DNA of 34,184 bases from Acetobacteraceae bacterium (GTDB lineage: Bacteria > Pseudomonadota > Alphaproteobacteria > Acetobacterales > Acetobacteraceae), in contig JARLIJ010000295.1 in NCBI GenBank assembly GCA_031291795.1, forward strand, positions 1 to 34,184, written 5' to 3'. This document shows positions 17,759 to 23,783 of the stretch, one piece after another; within the stretch, counting starts at the first letter, position 1, and each line of letters opens with the position of its first letter. The notes below the pieces were generated by a model. The model was given only the letters and a program-made list of their open reading frames with translations. It had not been told where the DNA came from and did not search any database. Both the position numbers and the translations under genes were made by a program.

Positions 17759-18609
17759 CCGCTTCGCTCGCCGCCTCCCAGGCCGACCTCGACGCGGTCG
17801 AGATGGTCGTCCGCAAGGCTGGCACGTCGTTCTATCGCGGCATGCGCGTGCTGCCCCCGGACCGCCGGCAGGCGATGTACGCGATCTACGCTTTCTGCCG
17901 CCTGGTCGATGACATCGCCGATGAAGAAGGCAGCCTGGCCGAGAAGCGCCACGGCCTGGCCGCCTGGCGGGACCGGGTGGCGGGACTCTATCAGGGGCAG
18001 GCCGACGACCCGGTCACGCGCGTCCTGCTTGCCGCCGTCAATCGCTTCGCCTTGCGGGCGGAAGACTTCATCGCCGTGATCGACGGCATGCAGATGGATG
18101 CCGAATCCACCATCGTCGCGCCTGACCTGGCGACGCTGGACCTGTACTGCGATCGGGTGGCTGGTGCCGTGGGACGCTTGTCGGTCCGCGCATTCGGCGA
18201 TGCCTCCTCCGACGCCGATCGCGTCGCGTTTGCCCTGGGACGTGCCCTGCAGCTCACCAACATCCTGCGCGACATCCAGGAGGATGCGGAGCGCGGCCGG
18301 CTCTATCTGCCACGCGAATACCTCCAGGATGCCGGCGTCCCGCTGGATCCGGTTGCAGCCCTGACCGCAGCCGGTCTTCCCGCGGTGTGCGAACGGCTCG
18401 CGATCCTGGCGCACCGGCATTTCGCGACGGCGGCCAACGCGATGCAGGCGTGCGACCGGCGGGCGATGAAGCCGGCGCGATTGATGGGCGCGACCTACGC
18501 CGCAATCCTGTCGGAACTCGAGCGAAGGGGCTGGCGCAGGCTGGGCGAGCGGGTGAGCCTGCCGAAATGGCGGAAGCTCTGGCTGGTGCTACGCTACGGT
18601 CTGTTCTGA
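17755..18609 (+). CDS. hpnD: HpnD, presqualene diphosphate synthase
   Basis: A 284-aa squalene/phytoene synthase family enzyme. The start GTG 17755 overlaps the hpnC stop (GTGA); the long upstream extension in the track is a shadow of hpnC. YAIYAFCRLVDDIADEEG (Asp52, 53, 56) and TNILRDIQEDAERGRLYLP (Asp173, Asp177) are the two Mg-diphosphate-binding motifs, and the HpnD-type C-terminus RLMGATYAAIL is present (TIGR03465). It condenses two farnesyl diphosphates to presqualene diphosphate. The usual next gene, hpnE (FAD-dependent hydroxysqualene reductase), is not here; the operon ends with hpnD followed by a 173-bp gap. Confidence 0.95.
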   Translation: MTASLAASQADLDAVEMVVRKAGTSFYRGMRVLPPDRRQAMYAIYAFCRLVDDIADEEGSLAEKRHGLAAWRDRVAGLYQGQADDPVTRVLLAAVNRFALRAEDFIAVIDGMQMDAESTIVAPDLATLDLYCDRVAGAVGRLSVRAFGDASSDADRVAFALGRALQLTNILRDIQEDAERGRLYLPREYLQDAGVPLDPVAALTAAGLPAVCERLAILAHRHFATAANAMQACDRRAMKPARLMGATYAAILSELERRGWRRLGERVSLPKWRKLWLVLRYGLF

Positions 18610-18782
18610 TACCGGCCAGAGTGTGGCAGTGTGCCCACGGTGTGGCGTGGAATGCACGCGGCATCGTGAATTCACTTGATCGGATTAATACCCGGACGCA
18701 GAGTGTTCTCAGTCGATTAGGGCCGATTCCTCGCCCCGACTATAAGCCGAATCCCCTCCCCCCGTTCCACGGAGCATCTGCC

Positions 18783-18965
18783 GTGACCACCTCGCGCACA
18801 CGCCTTTTCGCCGCGCTCGCTTTCGTCCTGCCGGTTGCGGCTCTGGTCGCCGCTCCGGCCGCCTATGCCGCGACGCCGAAGCACCACAGCACGTCGGTCC
18901 ACAAGACCAGCGCGCACAAGACTTCGTCCCACAAGGCGAAGCACACCGTGACCCCGTCCAGCTAA
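18783..18965 (+). CDS. Small secreted His/Lys/Ser/Thr-rich peptide
   Basis: A 60-residue ORF from GTG 18783, with GGAG 8 bases upstream; the track only shows it as the tail of a longer, unlikely ORF. Residues 1-29 are a textbook Sec signal (basic TTSRTR, hydrophobic core, AYA cleavage before Ala30). The 31-residue mature part is rich in His, Lys, Ser and Thr with a repeated HKTS pattern (VHKTSAHKTSSHKAKH). Composition recalls the acid-shock protein Asr and other small basic periplasmic peptides, but no clear homology. Preceding DNA (18660-18745) is AT-richer and probably holds its own promoter. Possible metal, proton or polyanion binding is speculation. Confidence 0.6.
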   Translation: MTTSRTRLFAALAFVLPVAALVAAPAAYAATPKHHSTSVHKTSAHKTSSHKAKHTVTPSS

Positions 18966-19029
18966 GCCTGCCGTTACTTGCTGCGGGTGCCCCGCCGGCC
19001 TTCAGGGGGGCCCGCACTGCCATCAGTCA

Positions 19030-19050
19030 TCCTCGGGCCTGGCCCGAGGA
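19030..19050. repeat. Palindrome in the hpn/hyf intergenic region
   Basis: A 9-bp perfect stem with a 3-base loop (TCCTCGGGC, CTG, GCCCGAGGA) in the 211-bp region between the small peptide gene and hyfI, which end tail to tail. A second, weaker dyad (CCCCG ... CGGGG, 19091-19109) follows. The layout of GC-rich hairpins plus a T-run at 19153-19159 looks like a dispersed repeat; it may also stop transcription of the plus-strand gene. No clean hairpin directly precedes the T-run. Confidence 0.45.
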
Positions 19051-19176
19051 CTCGCGGCTTGAAGCGTTGCCAGCAGCGTAAACCGTGGGTCCCCGTGCCG
19101 AGCCCGGGGTGATGATGCGGATGTTGTTTTGCCGCAGCTGTCTTTGCCCAAACTTTTTTTCTGCAGGGACGCCGCA

Positions 19177-19689
19177 CTAGCGCGCGTTCGCTTCCAGCAG
19201 GGCGCGTAGGCCGGCCAGCAGACGGGCCGGGGTCGGCGGGCAGCCGCTGATCGTCAGGTCGACCGGTACAACCGATCCGGTTCCGGCGAGCACCGCGTAG
19301 CTGCCCTTGAACACCCCGCCATCCACCGCGCAATCGCCGACCGCGACAACCCATTTCGGGTCCGGGGTCGCATCCCATGCCTGTTCCAGGGCCGTGCGCA
19401 GCGTACGCGTCAACGGGCCGGTCGTTACAAGCACGTCCGCATGGCGCGGGCTGTCGACGAACCGCAGGCCGTATCGCTCCAGGTCGTAGAGCACACCGGT
19501 CAGCGCGCGGAGCTCCAGCTCGCAACCACCGCAACTTCCCGCGTTGACATGGCAGATCGCCAGGCTGCGGCCTAGCCGCTGCTGGGACGCGGAGTCGAGG
19601 CGAGCCGCCAGGGACTGGGTGGTTTCCGCGTCCGGCGTCGGGCCTGGGTCGGCCGCATGGCGGCGCCAGAAGCGGCGAGGGTCGATCAC
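19177..19689 (-). CDS. hyfI: HyfI/NuoB-like [4Fe-4S] small subunit
   Basis: A 170-aa protein of the NuoB/HyfI family, the subunit that carries cluster N2 in complex I and its relatives. All four expected ligands are present: Cys53 and Cys56 in GSCGGCELEL, Cys120 in VAVGDCAVDGG, and Cys150 in ISGCPPTPARLL. The start is GTG 19689, sharing GTGA with the hyfG stop. It is the last gene of a six-gene minus-strand operon. Redox-active, it should sit at the cytoplasmic arm and face the HyfG-like subunit. An electron donor that would feed it is not encoded nearby (no HyfH/NuoI, NuoG or formate dehydrogenase). Confidence 0.9.
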   Translation of the reverse strand: MIDPRRFWRRHAADPGPTPDAETTQSLAARLDSASQQRLGRSLAICHVNAGSCGGCELELRALTGVLYDLERYGLRFVDSPRHADVLVTTGPLTRTLRTALEQAWDATPDPKWVVAVGDCAVDGGVFKGSYAVLAGTGSVVPVDLTISGCPPTPARLLAGLRALLEANAR

Positions 19690-21173
19690 AGGTCGGCTCC
19701 CGAAGCAGTCAGGCCGAACGAACGCTGGATGGCGGGCACGTCTTCCAGGGCTGCCCCCTGCATGGCCCACTCGGCCAGCGGCCACAACGCCCAGCCCGGA
19801 TCCCGCGGGAACGCGGCAGCGATCTGGCCATGGTCGAGACGCAGCCAGTGCCATACGTCGCCGCGTGCCGATTCCGCACAGCCGATCCCTTCGCCGCTCA
19901 GCATCGGCAGCGCGACCGAGGTGCCGCCATCCGGCAGGGTATCGAGCAAGCGGCCAAGCAGGCGCAGGCTGGACTCGATTTCGACGAGTTGCAGGCGGCA
20001 GCGCGCGGCGGCATCGCCCGTGGTGTCGATCGGTGCGGTCACGCTGCGTTCGTCGCGCAATTGCCGTGCATCGAACCGGCGCCCGCTGGCGCGCCCCGCG
20101 ACCCCGCCGGCCGCAAAGGCGTGCACCATCTGGCGGTCGACCCGGCCCAGTCCGACAAGGCGTGTCAGGCATGCGCTGGATTCGAGCAGGCGGCGCAGCC
20201 CCGGCAGCGCCGTGACCACCCGTCCCACTCCGCGTCGCACCGCGCGCATGCCTTCGGGCCCCACATCGGCTGCAACCCCGCCCGGCACGACGCAATCCAT
20301 CATCAACCGGTGCCCGAATGCGATTTCCAGCTCGCGGGCAAGCAACTCGCGCTGCTCTCCACAGGTGGCGGCCACCCCTGGCGCGCCCGCGGCATCGCCC
20401 AGCAGGGCCAGGTCGCCGAGATGCACGGTGATCCGTTCCAGCTCCCCCATCATGCGCCTCAGGGTCGCGGCGCGCGGGGGAGCGGCGACCGCAAGGGCGG
20501 CCTCGGTCGCGAGCGCGAAGGCGAGCGAATGGGCCACGGTCGCTTCCGCCCCCAGCCGTGCCACGAACCGGGCGGCAGTACGCGGCGGTTTGCCGCGCAT
20601 CAGGGCGAGTGTTCCCTTGTGGGTGTAGCCGAGGCGCGCTTCCGCACGCTCGACCGTCTCGCCCCGCAGTGTCAGCCGCAGGTGCCAGGCGTCGTCGATG
20701 CACCCGATGATCGGGCCGATCGGGAGCTGGAACAGCCCGTCCTCTGTGGGGGGCAGGAAGTCGGGCGGCTCCGCCATTGCGGGCGGCGGCACCGGGCGCG
20801 GCGACAGCGGCGCGCTGTGCGGCCACAGGCCGTGGTCCAGCCAGGGCCGGGCATCCATGCCGCCGGTCGCTGCGTGGCCCCACAGGTCGTGGATCAGGCG
20901 CTCGAACCAGGCCGCGCCTGGGCGGGCCGGGGACAGCGCGGTGTAGGCGCCGGCTTCGACCGGGACCGATGCCAGGAGGGGCAGATCCTCCGCCTCGGTC
21001 AGGAAGAGCGCATGCACATGCGTGGTGTCGGCCCAGAGTCCCACCAAGGCGAGGCTCGGATCGGCGACCAGGAAGGCGGCCATGGCGGCCCAATCGGTGG
21101 GTGTCAGGATGTGACGCGGCCAGGGATGGCAGCTTTCGGCGCCGGCCGAGGCGATGATCGCGGCGGCGGTCAT
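19686..21173 (-). CDS. hyfG: HyfG-like (NuoC-NuoD fused) large subunit lacking NiFe ligands
   Basis: A 495-aa fusion. The N-terminal NuoC-like domain (about 1-130) has AAWFERLIHDLWGH; the NuoD/hydrogenase-large-subunit-like domain follows, with LPIGPIIG, EARLGYTHKGTLALMRGK, VAHSLAFALATEAAL, MGELERITVHLGDLALLG, FGHRLMMDCVVPGGVAADVG and AGGVAGRASGRRFDAR. In hydrogenases two CxxC motifs bind NiFe. Here the first position reads RLGAEAT (about 206-212), and the C-terminus reads IQRSFGLTASGADL, with no cysteine at either site. NiFe chemistry is therefore not expected. Other members of this lineage, as I recall, end in a PLCNKSFNC-type tail; those cysteines are also gone. Start ATG 21173 shares ATGA with hyfF. 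Best called an Ehr-type complex subunit. Confidence 0.87.
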   Translation of the reverse strand: MTAAAIIASAGAESCHPWPRHILTPTDWAAMAAFLVADPSLALVGLWADTTHVHALFLTEAEDLPLLASVPVEAGAYTALSPARPGAAWFERLIHDLWGHAATGGMDARPWLDHGLWPHSAPLSPRPVPPPAMAEPPDFLPPTEDGLFQLPIGPIIGCIDDAWHLRLTLRGETVERAEARLGYTHKGTLALMRGKPPRTAARFVARLGAEATVAHSLAFALATEAALAVAAPPRAATLRRMMGELERITVHLGDLALLGDAAGAPGVAATCGEQRELLARELEIAFGHRLMMDCVVPGGVAADVGPEGMRAVRRGVGRVVTALPGLRRLLESSACLTRLVGLGRVDRQMVHAFAAGGVAGRASGRRFDARQLRDERSVTAPIDTTGDAAARCRLQLVEIESSLRLLGRLLDTLPDGGTSVALPMLSGEGIGCAESARGDVWHWLRLDHGQIAAAFPRDPGWALWPLAEWAMQGAALEDVPAIQRSFGLTASGADL

Positions 21174-22288
21174 GGGGGTGCCACCGCCATTGCGTGGAAC
21201 CAGGCGGCGATCGGGGCCGGCATCGCGAAGCCGAGCAGCAGGGCCAGGACCAGTGGAAGCCAGGCCGGGCTCAGGTGCGCGGGCCCGACCGCCGCCGGTA
21301 GGCTGGCGACGCAGACCCAGCCCAGGCCGACCAAGCCGACAGCCATCGGCAGCAGCAACCACGGCGCCATCACGGCAATTCCCCCCACGATCAATGCCAG
21401 GCTCGGAAACAGGCCGATCGGCGGCAGGCCGGACAGGCCGAGGAGGCTTGCAAGGCGATCGAGGCCGGCCTCGCCCGAGAGCAGCAGGGCGCTGCGTGAC
21501 AGCGTCAGCAGCGCCAGGTGGACCAGGCCGGCAAACCGCAGGTCCGGGCCGCCGAGACCGAAGCCGCACAAGGCAACACCGCCCTGGGCGAGCGTCGTCA
21601 GGTTGGGGAGCCGGCGCAGGCCGGGCCGCCGCAACAGGAGGACCGCGGCCGACGCCAGCAGCACGCCGAGGCCGCCGGCGACCATCAGGTTACCCACCAG
21701 GTTGCCGTGCGATTCGGCGCCGGTGGCGGCCTGCAGGCGCAGCGCCAGCAGCAGCACCAGAGGCAACAGGGTCGGATCGAGCACGACCAGCGCGCCCCAG
21801 CCGAGCAGCAGGGCCGCACCGCCGATCGGCACCGACCCGGCCTGCAATGCCACCACGCCGAACAAGGCAAGGCCGAGGGATACGTTGCCCGCCAGCAGCC
21901 GCGCGGCGACGGCATCGGTGCGCGGTAGCCGGCGCGCGGCGCCCGCGGTACTCGCCAGCGCCAGGAACAACAGGCTCACGAGCGGGTCGGCGGGCCGCAA
22001 TGCCAGCAGCATGGCCGCGAGGCGGAGCTGGCCGGCCGCCTGGACAAACCGGTGGCGCGAAGGGCCCGCAACGGCATCGGTCAGCGCGCCCGCGGCGAAC
22101 AGGATCGCGAGCAGATCGGCGGCACTCGGCGCGGGCGCGTCCGCCATCCAGGGCAGCACCAGGGCGAGCAGCAGGACCAGCAGGCAGGCGCCCTGGTCGA
22201 CCCGGCGACGCCACGCGGTCGCATGCAGCGCGACCAGCAGCGCTGCAGCCAGGAGCGGCGGGACGGCCAGGCCGGTGCTCGGGATCAC
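21170..22288 (-). CDS. hyfF: HyfF/NuoM-like proton-translocating-type membrane subunit, short
   Basis: A 372-aa polytopic membrane protein (roughly ten to eleven hydrophobic segments) with a GLSGLPPIGLFPS loop typical of the Mrp/NuoM/N antiporter family and an NLTTLAQGGVALCGFG segment equivalent to the 'S-N-G' helix after the discontinuous TM7-8 region. HyfF homologues are usually around 480-530 aa, so about 120-150 residues are missing, chiefly on the N-terminal side, and the usual charged TM residues (Glu in TM5, Lys in TM7/8) are not obvious. GTG 22288 overlaps the hyfE stop (GTGA). It would still pack into the membrane arm; ion pumping through it is doubtful. Confidence 0.78.
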   Translation of the reverse strand: MIPSTGLAVPPLLAAALLVALHATAWRRRVDQGACLLVLLLALVLPWMADAPAPSAADLLAILFAAGALTDAVAGPSRHRFVQAAGQLRLAAMLLALRPADPLVSLLFLALASTAGAARRLPRTDAVAARLLAGNVSLGLALFGVVALQAGSVPIGGAALLLGWGALVVLDPTLLPLVLLLALRLQAATGAESHGNLVGNLMVAGGLGVLLASAAVLLLRRPGLRRLPNLTTLAQGGVALCGFGLGGPDLRFAGLVHLALLTLSRSALLLSGEAGLDRLASLLGLSGLPPIGLFPSLALIVGGIAVMAPWLLLPMAVGLVGLGWVCVASLPAAVGPAHLSPAWLPLVLALLLGFAMPAPIAAWFHAMAVAPP

Positions 22289-22878
22289 GACAGCCGGTCT
22301 CCCTGCGGCCACTCTCCCTCCGGTCGTTCTCCCTTTGGCCGCTCACCAGTGGGCCATCCTCCCGCCGCGTGCAGCAGCAGCGCAGCGAGGGCGAGGGCGG
22401 GGAGGACTGGCACGGCCACGGCGATCGGCAGCAGCGGCGCAGTGCCTGCAAGCCCGCTTGCCGCGAGCACTGCCGCCTGCTGCAGGCTGCACAGCCCCAG
22501 CGCCTGCAGGATCGGGCTGGGACGCGCCCCCACCAGCAGCAAGCCAAGCAGCAGGATCGCCAGCGGCAAGGCCAGCGTGCCGGCGGCCGCGGCCACCAGG
22601 CTGAGCACGGCTGCCGCGGCCAGCGTGACCGGCATGCTCCAGGTTCGGTCGCCTGCCGCCGACACGACGGCCCATTGGCGCGCCAGCCAGGGGACCGCCA
22701 GCACGGAGACCGCATTCAGGGCCGCGGCGGACAGCGCGTGCTGGGCCGCGACGGCGACCGACACCGCCAGCCCCTGCAGGCCGAACAGCAAGAGTGCCAG
22801 ACCAGTCCGGCGGGCGCAGAGCAGCCCGAAGCTGAGGATCAGCGCGAGGCCACCCATGCCCTGTGAGAGCGCGTTCAT
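22285..22878 (-). CDS. hyfE: HyfE-like membrane subunit with PxGE-repeat tail
   Basis: A 197-aa, very hydrophobic protein of six or so membrane segments, in the hyfE position of the operon; its N-terminal part is NuoK-like (short helices, ALILSFGLLCARRTGLALLL). The final 25 residues leave the membrane and consist of four copies of a (W/R)PxG(E/D) pentapeptide ending in DRLS, encoded by a 15-nt repeat. The tail is rich in charge and unlike the rest. ATG 22878 overlaps the hyfC stop (ATGA), and the stop overlaps the hyfF start. Family assignment rests largely on position and length, since the sequence is low-complexity Ala/Leu. Confidence 0.75.
   Translation of the reverse strand: MNALSQGMGGLALILSFGLLCARRTGLALLLFGLQGLAVSVAVAAQHALSAAALNAVSVLAVPWLARQWAVVSAAGDRTWSMPVTLAAAAVLSLVAAAAGTLALPLAILLLGLLLVGARPSPILQALGLCSLQQAAVLAASGLAGTAPLLPIAVAVPVLPALALAALLLHAAGGWPTGERPKGERPEGEWPQGDRLS
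22297..22356 (-). repeat. 4 x 15-nt coding repeat encoding (W/R)PxG(E/D)
   Basis: Four consecutive in-frame 15-nt units encode WPTGE, RPKGE, RPEGE and WPQGD at the C-terminus of the HyfE-like protein. Three units carry an AGGGAGA/AGGGAGC-like core (AAGGGAGAA, GAGGGAGAG, CAGGGAGAC), so the array also supplies repeated Shine-Dalgarno-like sequence. The last copy is 9-10 bases upstream of the hyfF GTG at 22288 and probably is its ribosome-binding site. Confidence 0.7.
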
Positions 22879-23783
22879 GCGGATGATGCGCTGGACAGGG
22901 CGAAGACAACGGCGATCAGGGCCAGGAGCCCGGCGACCGCCAGCAACTCGGCCGTGGCGCGCGGCCGGTGACGCCCGAAGGTGCGGCGGCAGGCCGCCAG
23001 CGCGAGGGCGAGCACCGTCAGCTTGGCCAGCCAGGCCGCCAGGCCGACCAGCCAGGCCACCAGGCCGCCACCTGCCTCGGCGATGCCGATCGGCAGGAAC
23101 AGGGCACTCAGCAGGTTGAGCCAGACGAGAACGCCGAACGCGTCGGCGAGGCCGGTGACCGCCAAGGTACCGCCGCTCAGCTCGGGGTCGGCCGCGTCCC
23201 GGCTCCGGCTGATCGTCACGGCGACCAGCGCCGCGGCGGCGAGCGCCGAGGCAGCGGCCGGCTGCATCATCCCCTCCCGCTGGAGGGACACGATCAGGTC
23301 GAGGTTGCTGGTGCCGGCCAGCAGCGCCAGGGTGAACACCGCCAGCAGCAAGGCGGGCTCCCCGAACAGCGCCAGCCGCATGCTGCTTGCCGCCACGATG
23401 CCGCCTTTGGCGGTGCCGGCATCCATGGCCGTGAGGGCTGCCGCGGCGCGCGCGACCCCGAGCAGCGCCACGATCGCCAGCAGGTCGGCCAGCGGGCTCA
23501 GGGCCATGCCAAGGGTGAACGAGGGCACCAGGGCCGCCGCGGCGGTCGTTGCGGCAAGCCGGACGACCGGCGCGAACGGGGTCATGGACGAGGCGCTCTG
23601 GGCCAGCAGCGGCCGCTTGCGGGCCAGGCGGGCGAGATCGCGCCAGACTTGCAGGACGGGTGGCCCGTGGCGGCCATCGAGGCGTGCTTCGGTCGCCGCC
23701 AGGACGCCGGCCAAGGTCGGCGCGGTGAGCACCATCAGAACGATGTGGATCCCCTGCGCCAGCAGCGCGGCAAGGATGCTCAC
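22875..23783 (-). CDS. hyfC: HyfC/NuoH-like membrane subunit
   Basis: A 302-aa membrane protein with about eight hydrophobic helices, homologous to NuoH/HyfC, the subunit that joins the redox arm to the membrane arm. Identifying stretches are PPVLQVWRDLARLARKRPL near residue 40, TAKGGIVAASSMRLALFGEPALLL (the loop equivalent to the SSREMM..EPALLL of HyfC) and the helix LDLIVSLQREGM. A DPELSGGTLA loop stands near the usual ELT position. Start GTG 23783 shares GTGA with hyfB; the long track ORF upstream is a shadow of hyfB. Confidence 0.85.
   Translation of the reverse strand: MSILAALLAQGIHIVLMVLTAPTLAGVLAATEARLDGRHGPPVLQVWRDLARLARKRPLLAQSASSMTPFAPVVRLAATTAAAALVPSFTLGMALSPLADLLAIVALLGVARAAAALTAMDAGTAKGGIVAASSMRLALFGEPALLLAVFTLALLAGTSNLDLIVSLQREGMMQPAAASALAAAALVAVTISRSRDAADPELSGGTLAVTGLADAFGVLVWLNLLSALFLPIGIAEAGGGLVAWLVGLAAWLAKLTVLALALAACRRTFGRHRPRATAELLAVAGLLALIAVVFALSSASSA

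Noticed and set aside
19177-21173. A functional [NiFe] hydrogenase
   Set aside because: Ligand cysteines for NiFe are absent from the HyfG-like subunit and no hyp genes are present; kept only as a hydrogenase-related complex.
19830-22604. 924-aa and 570-aa plus ORFs across the hyf operon
   Set aside because: Arg/Pro/Ala-rich translations of the complementary strand; hyf proteins have family motifs and coupled starts, these have none.
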